A stretch of DNA of 64,000 nucleotides from Streptomyces sp. NBC_00459 (GTDB lineage: Bacteria > Actinomycetota > Actinomycetes > Streptomycetales > Streptomycetaceae), in the NCBI RefSeq assembly GCF_036013955.1, contig NZ_CP107903.1:3844001-3908000 (forward strand), in the 5' to 3' direction. Shown here in pieces: positions 42,238 through 50,073 of the stretch. The first letter of the stretch is position 1. Every line of letters begins with the position of its first letter. The notes beneath the pieces were generated by a model that saw only the letters and a program-made list of their open reading frames with translations, had not been told where the DNA came from and did no database searches. Position numbers and translations under genes: made by a program.

Positions 42238-43287
42238 ATGAGGCGTTTTCTGAGGTCGGCCGCCGGATTCACATGTCTGGTGGCACTGACCTGCGTCGGG
42301 TGCTCGTCCGGCTCGGACAGCGACACGGACAGCGGCTCCGACGCCGCGTCCGAGGCCCCTTCCGGACAGGTCTCGCCAAGCGTCTCGCCCTCCGCGAGCA
42401 CCTCCTCGACGACCGAGTTCGCCCCGTACGTCAGCGCCACCGACGCGAACGCCAACGACAGCGCCGGCTCACCGACGGCGTACAACCTGGCGTTCGTGAT
42501 CTCGGACGGTACGACGTGTACGCCGAAGTGGAACGGTACGACGGCCATCGGCGACTCGGCCGTCAAGTCCCGCATAGCGAAGCTCACGGGGACCGGCGGC
42601 TCGGTGCGTGTGTCCTTCGGCGGCGCCTCCGGCAAGGAGCTGGCCGAGGTCTGCGACAGCGCGTCCGCCCTGGCCAAGGCCTACGGCGCCGCGTTGGACG
42701 CCGCCGGTTCGACCCAGGCCGACTTCGACGTCGAGGGCGACACCCTCACCGACTCCGCCTCCGTCGAGCTGCGTTCGAAGGCGATCGCCCTGCTGCAGAA
42801 GGAACGCACCGACCTGAGCGTCTCCTTCACCCTGCCCGTCATGCCGACCGGCCTCGACGACGACAGCGTGGCCCTGCTCGACTCGGCGAACAACAACTCC
42901 GTGCAGGTGTCCACGGTCAACATCATGACGATGAACTACAGCAGCGAGCACACCGGCGACATGGGCGACTACGCACTCGCCTCGGCCGCCGCGACACACG
43001 ATCAACTCGCCGACATATTCGGGCTGTCGGAGGCGGGGGCGTGGCAGGGCATGGCGTTGACGTCGATGATCGGGGTGAATGACGTCGACAATGAGACGTT
43101 CTCCTTGGCGGACGCGGCAGAGGTGCGGACGTTCGCGGAGGAGAAGGGGATTGCGTGGGTGTCGATGTGGTCGACATTTCGGGATCAGGAGTGCGAGGAG
43201 GGGGTTTCCTCGGCTGATGACGCGGCAACAAATTGCAGTGGGGTTTCTCAGGATGCGGGGGCGTTCGGGGTGGCGTTTTCAGGGTGA
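42238..43287 (+). CDS. GH18-like chitinase-family lipoprotein
   Basis: A 349-residue exported protein with a short hydrophobic signal and a lipobox-like LTCVGC, so probably membrane-anchored; the -3 residue is unusual. A Ser/Thr/Pro/Asp-rich spacer covers residues 22-58. The rest is a TIM-barrel of the glycoside hydrolase 18 type: GGSVRVSFGGASGKEL (strand 3 motif SxGG) and ADFDVEGDTL, the DxxDxDxE-like catalytic motif with its Glu; then VSFTLPVMPTGL, NIMTMNYSSEH and IAWVSMWSTFRD, the strand 7-8 signatures. It may cut chitin or a GlcNAc polymer. It faces the exopolysaccharide operon and may act on that product. Confidence 0.75.
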   Translation: MRRFLRSAAGFTCLVALTCVGCSSGSDSDTDSGSDAASEAPSGQVSPSVSPSASTSSTTEFAPYVSATDANANDSAGSPTAYNLAFVISDGTTCTPKWNGTTAIGDSAVKSRIAKLTGTGGSVRVSFGGASGKELAEVCDSASALAKAYGAALDAAGSTQADFDVEGDTLTDSASVELRSKAIALLQKERTDLSVSFTLPVMPTGLDDDSVALLDSANNNSVQVSTVNIMTMNYSSEHTGDMGDYALASAAATHDQLADIFGLSEAGAWQGMALTSMIGVNDVDNETFSLADAAEVRTFAEEKGIAWVSMWSTFRDQECEEGVSSADDAATNCSGVSQDAGAFGVAFSG

Positions 43288-43330
43288 GAGGGGTGGGATC
43301 TGTTGTTTGTCGGGTGCAGGTGTGTGTGGG

Positions 43331-43355
43331 CTTGTCGCGCAGTTCCCCGCGCCCC
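43331..43355. repeat. dispersed 25-bp repeat, intergenic copy
   Basis: CTTGTCGCGCAGTTCCCC followed by GCGCCCC lies between the convergent GH18 lipoprotein and amidohydrolase-like genes. It matches 2504-2528 at 23 of 25 positions. It may form a short stem-loop and act as terminator or processing site, as is likely for such repeats. Confidence 0.6.
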
Positions 43356-43369
43356 CGAAAAACGACAAC

Positions 43370-43834
43370 TCACCGGCGTCGGTGAACCAGTCGTCCCGCG
43401 CACACCGTGGCCAGACACAGCCCGCCCTCGTCGAATACCGCCAGGTCGGCCCGCTCGCCCTCGACGATCACCGGAATCCGCGTCCGCGTCCGCGTCAGTG
43501 TCCGCGCCAGTACGACGACCTCGTTGCGTTCGGCGGCCGACCGCAGTTCGGGTGAGGTGACGTACTCCTCCAGCACCGCCACCGCACCCCCCTTGAGCAC
43601 GGCGTGCACGCGTTCACGTGGGGACGGGGCGTCCGGGAGCGGGCCCTCGTGGACGAGCCCGGGGCCCAGGACGCCGGGCCAGCGCCGCACCCGCGCCCCC
43701 GGGAACCGCTCCGTCACCTCGGCGACCGGGCCCACGGCGGCGACCCGGTTGCCGTCGACGGCGACGGCGGCGTCCTTCAGAGGCTCTTCGTCCCAGCCGA
43801 CGCGGACCTCGTCGGCAGCATGAATCGTCAGCAC
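43370..43834 (-). CDS. imidazolonepropionase-like (barrel-less amidohydrolase) protein
   Basis: A 154-residue protein that keeps only the ends of an amidohydrolase. Residues 1-60 match the N-terminal beta-sandwich half (DEEPLKDAAVAVDGNRVAAVGP, RRWPGVLGPGLVHEG), ending where the HxH metal motif should be. The last 30 residues match the C-terminal half (EGERADLAVFDEGGLCLATVCAGRLVHRR). The TIM barrel is reduced to about 60 residues, and no HxH or metal Asp is visible, so catalysis in the usual way is unlikely. It is followed by mqnC upstream with 55 bp between. Its relation to the futalosine deaminase MqnX is only an idea. Confidence 0.65.
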   Translation of the reverse strand: MLTIHAADEVRVGWDEEPLKDAAVAVDGNRVAAVGPVAEVTERFPGARVRRWPGVLGPGLVHEGPLPDAPSPRERVHAVLKGGAVAVLEEYVTSPELRSAAERNEVVVLARTLTRTRTRIPVIVEGERADLAVFDEGGLCLATVCAGRLVHRRR

Positions 43835-43889
43835 AGGAAGGCCAGTTGGTCGGTTGGATGGATGGGCGGACGGACGGATGATCTGTCGG

Positions 43890-45104
43890 TCAGTTGCTGG
43901 CGAGGAGCTTCAGCTCGGGGTGGGCCGTGCCGCCCTCGATCGCGGTGGACGAGATGTGGGACATGACGCGCTCGTCGACCGGGTCGTTCGCCGGGTCGTC
44001 GTGGACGACGATGTGCTCGTACGTCGTGGTCCGCTGGGCGGGGACGCGGCCGGCCCTGCGGATCAGGTCGATGATCTCCATGCGGTTGGAGCGGTGCTTG
44101 GCGCCCGCCGCGGAGACGACGTTCTCCTCCAGCATGATCGAGCCGAGGTCGTCCGCGCCGTAGTGCAGGGACAGCTGGCCGGCCTCCTTGCCCGTGGTGA
44201 GCCAGGAGCCCTGGATGTGGGCGATGTTGTCCATGAAGAGGCGGGCGATGGCGATCATGCGCAGGTACTCGAAGATCGTGGCGTGCGTACGGCCCTTGAG
44301 GTGGTTGTTCTCGGGCTGGTAGGTGTACGGGATGAAGGCGCGGAAGCCGCCCGTCCGGTCCTGTACGTCACGGATCATCCGCAGGTGCTCGATGCGCTCG
44401 GCGTTGGTCTCGCCGGTGCCCATGAGCATGGTGGACGTCGATTCGACGCCCAGCCCGTGCGCGGTCTCCATGATCTCCAGCCAGCGTTCGCCGGACTCCT
44501 TGAGGGGCGCGATGGCCTTGCGGGGGCGCTCGGGGAGGAGTTCCGCGCCGGCGCCGGCGAAGGAGTCGAGACCGGCCTCGTGGATACGGGTGATCGCCTC
44601 CTCGACCGACACCTTCGAGATCCGGGCCATGTGCTCGACCTCGCTCGCACCCAGGCTGTGGATGACGAGCTGCGGGAACTCGGCCTTGATCGCGGCGAAG
44701 TGCTTCTCGTAGTACTCGACGCCGTAGTCCGGGTGGTGGCCGCCCTGGAACATGATCTGCGTGCCGCCGAGTTCGACGGTCTCCGCGCAGCGCCGCAGGA
44801 TGTCTTCCAGGTCCCGGGTCCAGCCCTTGGCCGTGTCCTTGGGAGCGGCGTAGAAGGCGCAGAACTTGCACGCCGTGACGCACACGTTCGTGTAGTTGAT
44901 GTTGCGCTCGATGATGTACGTCGCGATGTGCTCCGTACCCGCGTAACGGCGGCGGCGTACGGCGTCGGCGGCGGAGCCGAGGGCGTGCAGCGGGGCGTCG
45001 CGGTAGAGGTGGAGCGCCTCTTCGGGGGTGATCCGCTCACCTGCCGCCGCACGTTCGAGGACGGCTGTGACATCAAACGACAGATGGTCGGCGTTCTCGG
45101 TCAC
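43890..45104 (-). CDS. mqnC: cyclic dehypoxanthinyl futalosine synthase
   Basis: A 404-residue radical SAM enzyme that cyclises dehypoxanthine futalosine in the futalosine route to menaquinone. The [4Fe-4S] motif is CVTACKFC near residue 75, followed by AFYAAPKD. GGTQIMFQGGHHPDYGVEYYE, GLDSFAGAGAELLPERPR, TSTMLMGTGETNAERIEHL and SWLTTGKEAGQLSLHYGADDLG are typical of the MqnC/MqnE/CofH group; EENVVSAAG is the C-terminal signature. Gene order next to menG and nuo fits. It is expressed with the adjacent amidohydrolase-like gene. GTG at 45104 is the first in-frame start. Confidence 0.93.
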   Translation of the reverse strand: MTENADHLSFDVTAVLERAAAGERITPEEALHLYRDAPLHALGSAADAVRRRRYAGTEHIATYIIERNINYTNVCVTACKFCAFYAAPKDTAKGWTRDLEDILRRCAETVELGGTQIMFQGGHHPDYGVEYYEKHFAAIKAEFPQLVIHSLGASEVEHMARISKVSVEEAITRIHEAGLDSFAGAGAELLPERPRKAIAPLKESGERWLEIMETAHGLGVESTSTMLMGTGETNAERIEHLRMIRDVQDRTGGFRAFIPYTYQPENNHLKGRTHATIFEYLRMIAIARLFMDNIAHIQGSWLTTGKEAGQLSLHYGADDLGSIMLEENVVSAAGAKHRSNRMEIIDLIRRAGRVPAQRTTTYEHIVVHDDPANDPVDERVMSHISSTAIEGGTAHPELKLLASN

Positions 45105-45195
45105 CGGGCGTCCCTTCGGAAGGCGTGGGGCGGACCGTTCCAGCCTACGTCAGTGCCCTGACCCGCCTCACGTCAGCGTCCCGCCACGCCTCACG

Positions 45196-46002
45196 TCAGG
45201 CCGCGTACGCCCCGATCAGCAGCCCGACGAACGCGCCCGCGATCAGGAACGGCCCGAACGGGATCGACGTACGGCGACCGGCCCGCCGCGCGATGACGAG
45301 CCCGAGCCCGTACAGGCCTCCGAACAGGAACCCGGCGAAGGTGCCGAGTACGACACTCCCCCAGCCGTACCAGCCCAGGACGGCCCCGAGTCCGAGGGCG
45401 AGTTTCACATCGCCGAAGCCCATGCCGTTGGGGCTGATGAGGAAGAGCACGAAGTACGCGCCCCCGAGCACCAGGGCGCCCAGCAGGGCGGTGGGCCAGT
45501 CACCGGCGTGTTCGGGCAGCAGGGCGGCCCCGCCCAGCAGGACGAGGGCGGCGGCGGCCAGCGGGAGGGTCAGCGGGTCGGGCAGCCGCTGCACCCGGAA
45601 GTCCACGACCGCGAGCAGCACCCCGACGGGCGCGAGCAGCAGCCAGGCCCCGAGCTCGGGCCGGGTACCGGTCGCGGCGGCGAGCGCGGCACAGACGAGC
45701 GCGGTGGCGAGGGCGAGGAGGGGAGTGCTGGGGCCGTAGGACGACTGACTTCGGCCGTACGAGGGTGCTGTCGCGTCCGCGGCGAGGTACCCCGCGTCCG
45801 GGGCGGGCTCACCTCCGGCGCAGGTCGCGCAGCGCGCCAGGCCGAGCCAGCCACCCAGGGGGTGCCCCTGCGGACACCTGTCCTGCCAGGGCTCCTCCGG
45901 CTGGACGGAGAAACGGTAGGCGGCGCGGGGTACGAGCGTCCCGGCCGCCGCGCCCCACAGCGCGGCGACCACGACGAGCAGCTGGTCGATGTCGATGCTC
46001 AT
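45196..46002 (-). CDS. type 4 prepilin peptidase (A24)
   Basis: A 268-residue polytopic aspartic protease that removes the leader of Flp/TadE-type prepilins. About seven hydrophobic segments. The catalytic Asp pair are in AVVDFRVQRLPDPLTLP and GMGFGDVKLALGLG (GxGD). An N-terminal cytoplasmic loop has CPQGHPLGGWLGLARCATC, the four-Cys/His zinc-like element found in full-length prepilin peptidases. No methyltransferase domain signature is obvious. The ATG at 46002 overlaps the stop of the LysM/SARP-like gene by 4 bp. Its likely substrates are the pilins of the Tad operon, 8 kb away. Confidence 0.9.
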   Translation of the reverse strand: MSIDIDQLLVVVAALWGAAAGTLVPRAAYRFSVQPEEPWQDRCPQGHPLGGWLGLARCATCAGGEPAPDAGYLAADATAPSYGRSQSSYGPSTPLLALATALVCAALAAATGTRPELGAWLLLAPVGVLLAVVDFRVQRLPDPLTLPLAAAALVLLGGAALLPEHAGDWPTALLGALVLGGAYFVLFLISPNGMGFGDVKLALGLGAVLGWYGWGSVVLGTFAGFLFGGLYGLGLVIARRAGRRTSIPFGPFLIAGAFVGLLIGAYAA

Positions 46003-49000
46003 CCCACTGCCGCTGTGCCGTCGCGCCACGTCGGCAGCAGTTCGTCGAGGAGGGCCTCGGTGCGGGGCGGCAGTCCGCGCGCACCGCTGCGGCGGATCAG
46101 GTCGGCGGCGACCTGCTGGAGCTTGTCCGTGTCGCCGGTGGAGTGTGTGGCGCGCAGGAGTTCGTGCCACAGCCGCTCGTCGCCGGGGGCGGAGTTGAGG
46201 GCGGCGGTGAGCGCCTCGATGGCCCGCTCGGCACGGTTCTTCACCAGGTGGAACTCGGCGAGCGCGAGCCCGATGTCCGCGACCAGGAGCGGGAGTTGGG
46301 CGTCGATGATCTCGTGCGTGAGCCAGCCGTAGCGACCCTCGGGACGGTCGGCGAGCAGCGGCCCGCGCACCAGCACCAGCGCGTCGGTGAGGAGCCGCCC
46401 GCGGACGACCCGGCTGTCGACGCCCTTGCCCTGCGTGGCCTCGTGGTAGAGGGAGCGCAGCACATCGAGGTCGGACACGACCGACTTGGCGAGCGTGAGC
46501 CGCCCGTTGGCGTCGGTGGCGAGGCGGGGGGTGCCGTCGGGGTCGGTGCCGAGCCAGACGCGCAGCCGGTCGAGAAGCGCCTCACGGACGTCGTCGGTGA
46601 CACCGCGCGGCCAGAGCGCGGAGGCGAGCACCCGCGGGTGCACACCCTCGCGGTGCAGCAACAGCAGTGCGAGCGCCTCGTGTTGGAGCGGGCTGCGTTC
46701 CCCGTCAGGGGTGTCGAGGCCGATGATCTCGTACGGGCCCACGAGCCGGGCGTACACCGCCGGCCGTCCCTGCTCGCTGATGTCGACGAGGAAGGGCGGT
46801 GTGTTCGTCGGGCCGTCCGGAGTGCCGTCGGGGTCGGCGCTGACGAACAGCTCGACGACCGCCCGCTGCAGGTCCAACGGCAGTAGCTGGGCGTCGAGTT
46901 CGAGCCCGAGGAGGGGCGCGAGGAGCTTGCCCTCGCTGGTGATCTCCAACTCCCAGGCGGCGCCGGGCAGATCACCGCTCTCGGTGCCGACGAGGTATCC
47001 GATGCCCAACCGGCTTGCGTCGGAGGCGAGTTCGGCGAGCTTGACGGCGTCGTCGGCGGAGGGTTCGGCGGCGAGGAGCACGAGGTGCGGGGCCCAACGG
47101 GTGTGCTGGGCGGGCCCGGTGCGTCCGGTGAGTACGGAGTCGTGGCCGGCCGCACCCAGCGCACCGCGCCGCTGCCGGGTCTCGGCCTCCATCGTCTCGA
47201 CGAGGGCCTCGATGTCGTCGAGGTGGCGCAGCCGGTTGGGGGCGAGGGGGGTGAGGTCCTGGCCGAACCCGACGAGGGTGATGGTCATCCGGTCCGACCA
47301 CCCGTTGGTGGCCAACTCGGCGGCGACGGACGCGAACACGGCGGCCCGGTCGGACTCGCTCCCGCTCAGCGAGACGATGCCCGGCACGGACTCCAGGTTG
47401 AGCAGCAGGCGTGAGTCGTCCATGGTCCCGAGGCTGACGAGGCCCGGGTAGGGAGCGGCGGTGTCGACATCCTCGTAGCGCTCGGCATCGGTCCGGGACA
47501 GCAGCCAGAACGTCTGGTCCTGGCCGAGCTGCCACGGGGCCGGGGGCCTCCCGGCGGGCTGGGCGAGCTGGAGGTGCAGGTCACCGTTGCTGAGCCAGGC
47601 GGCGTAGACGGTGGGGAGCGGGCGGGACTCCCCGGCGAGGGAGGCGGCGAGGCCGCGCAGCGCCCGGTCGAGCAGGCGTACGCCTTCGGGGTCGGCGCCG
47701 ACGAGGAGCGCGTCCTGGGCGTCGGCGGCGTCACCGGTCGGCGTGGGCGGCTCCATACCGCGCCGCCCGCCGAGCGCACCGAGCGCCGACTGCCACAGCG
47801 CCTGCCTGCGCCGACGCCCGAGGGCACCGAGGAGACCGGCGGCGAGGAGGGGCGCGCCGACGAGGGCTTCGGGAAGGCCGAAGGAGAAACCGGCGTCGGA
47901 TTCGGCGGAGGTCGCGGTCTCCGGGGCGGCGTGCTGCTCGTGCTGTACGGCGGGGGCGGCCTGGGAGCCGGTTGCGGCGCGCCGGTCGGAGAGGCTGATG
48001 CGGGTGGTGTTGGTGTCGAGGGAGGCGGTGCCGCCCTGCTGACCGCCGCCGGCCCGCTGAGCGTGGTCGCCGGTCTGGGCGTACTGGTTGATCTGCTGCG
48101 CGACCTGCGGGGAGACGGTGGCACCGCTGTCGGAAGCGGAGGTGCTCGTGCCCGCGCCGCCCGCGCCGGTACTGGGCATCTCGACGAGGTCGCCGCCGCG
48201 GGCGTCGCCGGGCATCTGCATGATCCAGCCGGGGCGGATCAGACTGGCCTCGGAGAGCCGCGAACCGTCCGGCTGCACACGGTCCTTGTTGAGCTGGTAG
48301 ATCTCGCCGTACCGGCGCCCGTCGCCGAGGTGCCGCTCAGCTATCTCCCAGAGGGAGTCGTGGTGACGCCCCTCGGGAGGCTGAATCCGGTAGTACTTGG
48401 TGTCCTCGGCCTTGGCCGACGGCCCCCCGGCCTCCGCGTGACTCGCGGCATCGGCGGCCTGCTTCCCGAGCGCGGCGGCGGTACTGGCCGCCTGCTCCTG
48501 CTGCTGCGCGAACATCCCGCTCAGTGAACCGCCGGGCGTGGCCTGGGCGGAGGCGACGGTGCCCCTCTGGTTGTCGTCGTAGCTGTTCCCGAGCTGCGAG
48601 AGGCCAGGGGTGAGGGAGGCGGCCGTGGCTCCGACCAGCAGCAGCGCGGCGACGAGCTGCCGTGCGAGCAGCTGACTCGGCCCGGCCCCGGGCACCCGCC
48701 CCGGCATCCCGACGCCGGACAGCGCGGCCTTCACCTCGACGAGCACACACGCGGTGAACTGGGCCCAGGCGATCCACACGATGACGCCGAGGACGCCGGT
48801 GAACGTCTTGACCGTGATCTCTTCCTGCAGCCAGTCCAGGGAAGGCGACCCGTTCGGGAACGGCCAGCCGACGAACACGGCGAGCGCGTAGGGCACCCCG
48901 AGGAGCAGACCGGCGAGGGCGACGAACGCGAAGAACGCCTTGACGAAGTCACCGAAACTGCGCCGCCGCCTCGGCAGGGGCTGCGGCGTACGGTTCCTGG

Positions 49001-49058
49001 GCCCCGACGGGTCTCCCGACGAGCTTCCCGTCCGGCTTGAAGTGCTGCGTCGCGGCAT
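45999..49058 (-). CDS. membrane-bound LysM and BTAD/SARP-like protein
   Basis: A 1019-residue protein. Membrane segments near residues 38-62, 85-108 and 133-150 lead to a LysM-type segment near 221-283 (YYRIQPPEGRHHDSLWEIAERHLGDGRRY through GWIMQMP), then Gly/Ser/Gln-rich linkers and a fourth hydrophobic segment near 397-417. The C-terminal 600 residues have an uncharacterised alpha/beta part. Near 750-1019 they end in a SARP-like winged helix (VYARLVGPYEI, SPLQHEALALLLLHREGVHPRVLASALWP) and a helical BTAD repeat. It sits in one operon with the prepilin peptidase, so it probably controls or supports Tad pili. Which part faces outside is not certain. Confidence 0.75.
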   Translation of the reverse strand: MPRRSTSSRTGSSSGDPSGPRNRTPQPLPRRRRSFGDFVKAFFAFVALAGLLLGVPYALAVFVGWPFPNGSPSLDWLQEEITVKTFTGVLGVIVWIAWAQFTACVLVEVKAALSGVGMPGRVPGAGPSQLLARQLVAALLLVGATAASLTPGLSQLGNSYDDNQRGTVASAQATPGGSLSGMFAQQQEQAASTAAALGKQAADAASHAEAGGPSAKAEDTKYYRIQPPEGRHHDSLWEIAERHLGDGRRYGEIYQLNKDRVQPDGSRLSEASLIRPGWIMQMPGDARGGDLVEMPSTGAGGAGTSTSASDSGATVSPQVAQQINQYAQTGDHAQRAGGGQQGGTASLDTNTTRISLSDRRAATGSQAAPAVQHEQHAAPETATSAESDAGFSFGLPEALVGAPLLAAGLLGALGRRRRQALWQSALGALGGRRGMEPPTPTGDAADAQDALLVGADPEGVRLLDRALRGLAASLAGESRPLPTVYAAWLSNGDLHLQLAQPAGRPPAPWQLGQDQTFWLLSRTDAERYEDVDTAAPYPGLVSLGTMDDSRLLLNLESVPGIVSLSGSESDRAAVFASVAAELATNGWSDRMTITLVGFGQDLTPLAPNRLRHLDDIEALVETMEAETRQRRGALGAAGHDSVLTGRTGPAQHTRWAPHLVLLAAEPSADDAVKLAELASDASRLGIGYLVGTESGDLPGAAWELEITSEGKLLAPLLGLELDAQLLPLDLQRAVVELFVSADPDGTPDGPTNTPPFLVDISEQGRPAVYARLVGPYEIIGLDTPDGERSPLQHEALALLLLHREGVHPRVLASALWPRGVTDDVREALLDRLRVWLGTDPDGTPRLATDANGRLTLAKSVVSDLDVLRSLYHEATQGKGVDSRVVRGRLLTDALVLVRGPLLADRPEGRYGWLTHEIIDAQLPLLVADIGLALAEFHLVKNRAERAIEALTAALNSAPGDERLWHELLRATHSTGDTDKLQQVAADLIRRSGARGLPPRTEALLDELLPTWRDGTAAVG

Positions 49059-49170
49059 GGCGGGTGTCCTGGGTTCGTGTCGTGTGGGGTGGCAGGGAGA
49101 TGTGGGGGTGTGCTGAGCCTATCCGGATCTTATTTCGGGCGTGGAGGGTCGGTGGCGCCCGGTCCGAGTC

Positions 49171-49235
49171 GGGTACGGATGCCGGGTACGGGTGCCTTGT
49201 ACGGAGGGCGGGTCCGGGTGCCTGGTATCGATGCC
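49171..49235. repeat. five tandem 13-bp units in divergent promoter region
   Basis: Units GGGTACGGATGCC, GGGTACGGGTGCC, TTGTACGGAGGGC, GGGTCCGGGTGCC and TGGTATCGATGCC lie end to end. They are in the 352-bp gap between the LysM/SARP-like gene (leftward start 49058) and the lipoprotein gene (start 49411). Nothing else in this gap is recognised. Such arrays are typical binding sites of regulators with repeating protein contacts. Confidence 0.75.
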
Positions 49236-49410
49236 GGTACCGACGGCGCCCGGCACACGTACCGTTCGCAACCGCCACGACACACTCCTCACGGTCCCCA
49301 CACAACCCCCTGGCGGCACACAAATGCCCTCTACGCACCCCTGATAGCTTCGTTCTCTGCAGTACACACGCATCAGCACGCATCAGTTCTGACTCCGGGG
49401 GAGATCAACC

Positions 49411-50073
49411 GTGGCCCGCCGCGCCCTGTCCATCACCGTCACCACGCTCACCGCGACAGCGGCCCTTCTGCTCACCGGATGCGGCGGGGGTGGCGATGAT
49501 TCGACGCCGGACGACATCAAGGGGGCGGATTCGGGGGCGAGTAGTCCTTCGGCTTCGGCTTCGGCGACCACTGAGGGAGACGCGGGGGCCCCGGACCTCA
49601 GCGTGCCGGCGGACGTGAAGCTGGTCTTCGACTTCGATGCGCCGTCCGATGCGAAACACGCGGCTGCGCTCGCCGACGCGGAGAACTACATCCGGGCGCT
49701 GGCCCACGGCATCGTCAAGCAGGACCCTGACGACCCGGCGTACCAGTACTACTCGGGCGACCAGGCCGCGCAGTACGCCAAATCCCAGATCCAGGCCTGG
49801 GTAAAGGGAGGCTGGACCCCCACCGGGACCGACAGATACCACAGCTCCGACGTCACCACGCTCAGTGGGGGCAAGCGGGTCCTTGTCACCTTCTGTGAGA
49901 ACCAGGCCAAGTTCTACAGCAAGGAGATCAAGAGCGGGAAGGTCATCCGCACCGAGGAAAACCTGGACAGCTACTTGAAGTACAGCCTGCTCATGCTCCC
50001 TCCGTCCGGCTCCTCCCAGGTGTGGAAGGCTCAGGTCGTCGAGGTCAAGGGCAAGGTGCAGGAGTGCCGGTGA
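49411..50073 (+). CDS. secreted lipoprotein of unknown function
   Basis: A 220-residue lipoprotein. The signal peptide is MARRALSITVTTLTATAALLLTGC with lipobox LLTGC; a Gly/Asp/Ser-rich spacer covers residues 25-60. The mature domain (about 65-220) has PDLSVPADVKLVFDFDAPSD, AENYIRALAHGIVKQDPDDPAYQYYSGDQAAQYAKSQIQ and two Cys. Similar lipoproteins of small size are common in Streptomyces; I know no function. It overlaps the next gene by 4 bp (GTGA), so the two proteins likely act together. Confidence 0.7.
   Translation: MARRALSITVTTLTATAALLLTGCGGGGDDSTPDDIKGADSGASSPSASASATTEGDAGAPDLSVPADVKLVFDFDAPSDAKHAAALADAENYIRALAHGIVKQDPDDPAYQYYSGDQAAQYAKSQIQAWVKGGWTPTGTDRYHSSDVTTLSGGKRVLVTFCENQAKFYSKEIKSGKVIRTEENLDSYLKYSLLMLPPSGSSQVWKAQVVEVKGKVQECR

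Noticed and set aside
43850..43885. Short tandem GGATG/GGACG repeats after mqnC
   Set aside because: Only a few units, with no link to a feature; likely simple-sequence noise.
43890..45104. CofH or MqnE in place of MqnC
   Set aside because: Family motifs and the EENVVSAAG C-terminus fit MqnC best, and no F420 genes are nearby; a phylogenetic test would settle it.
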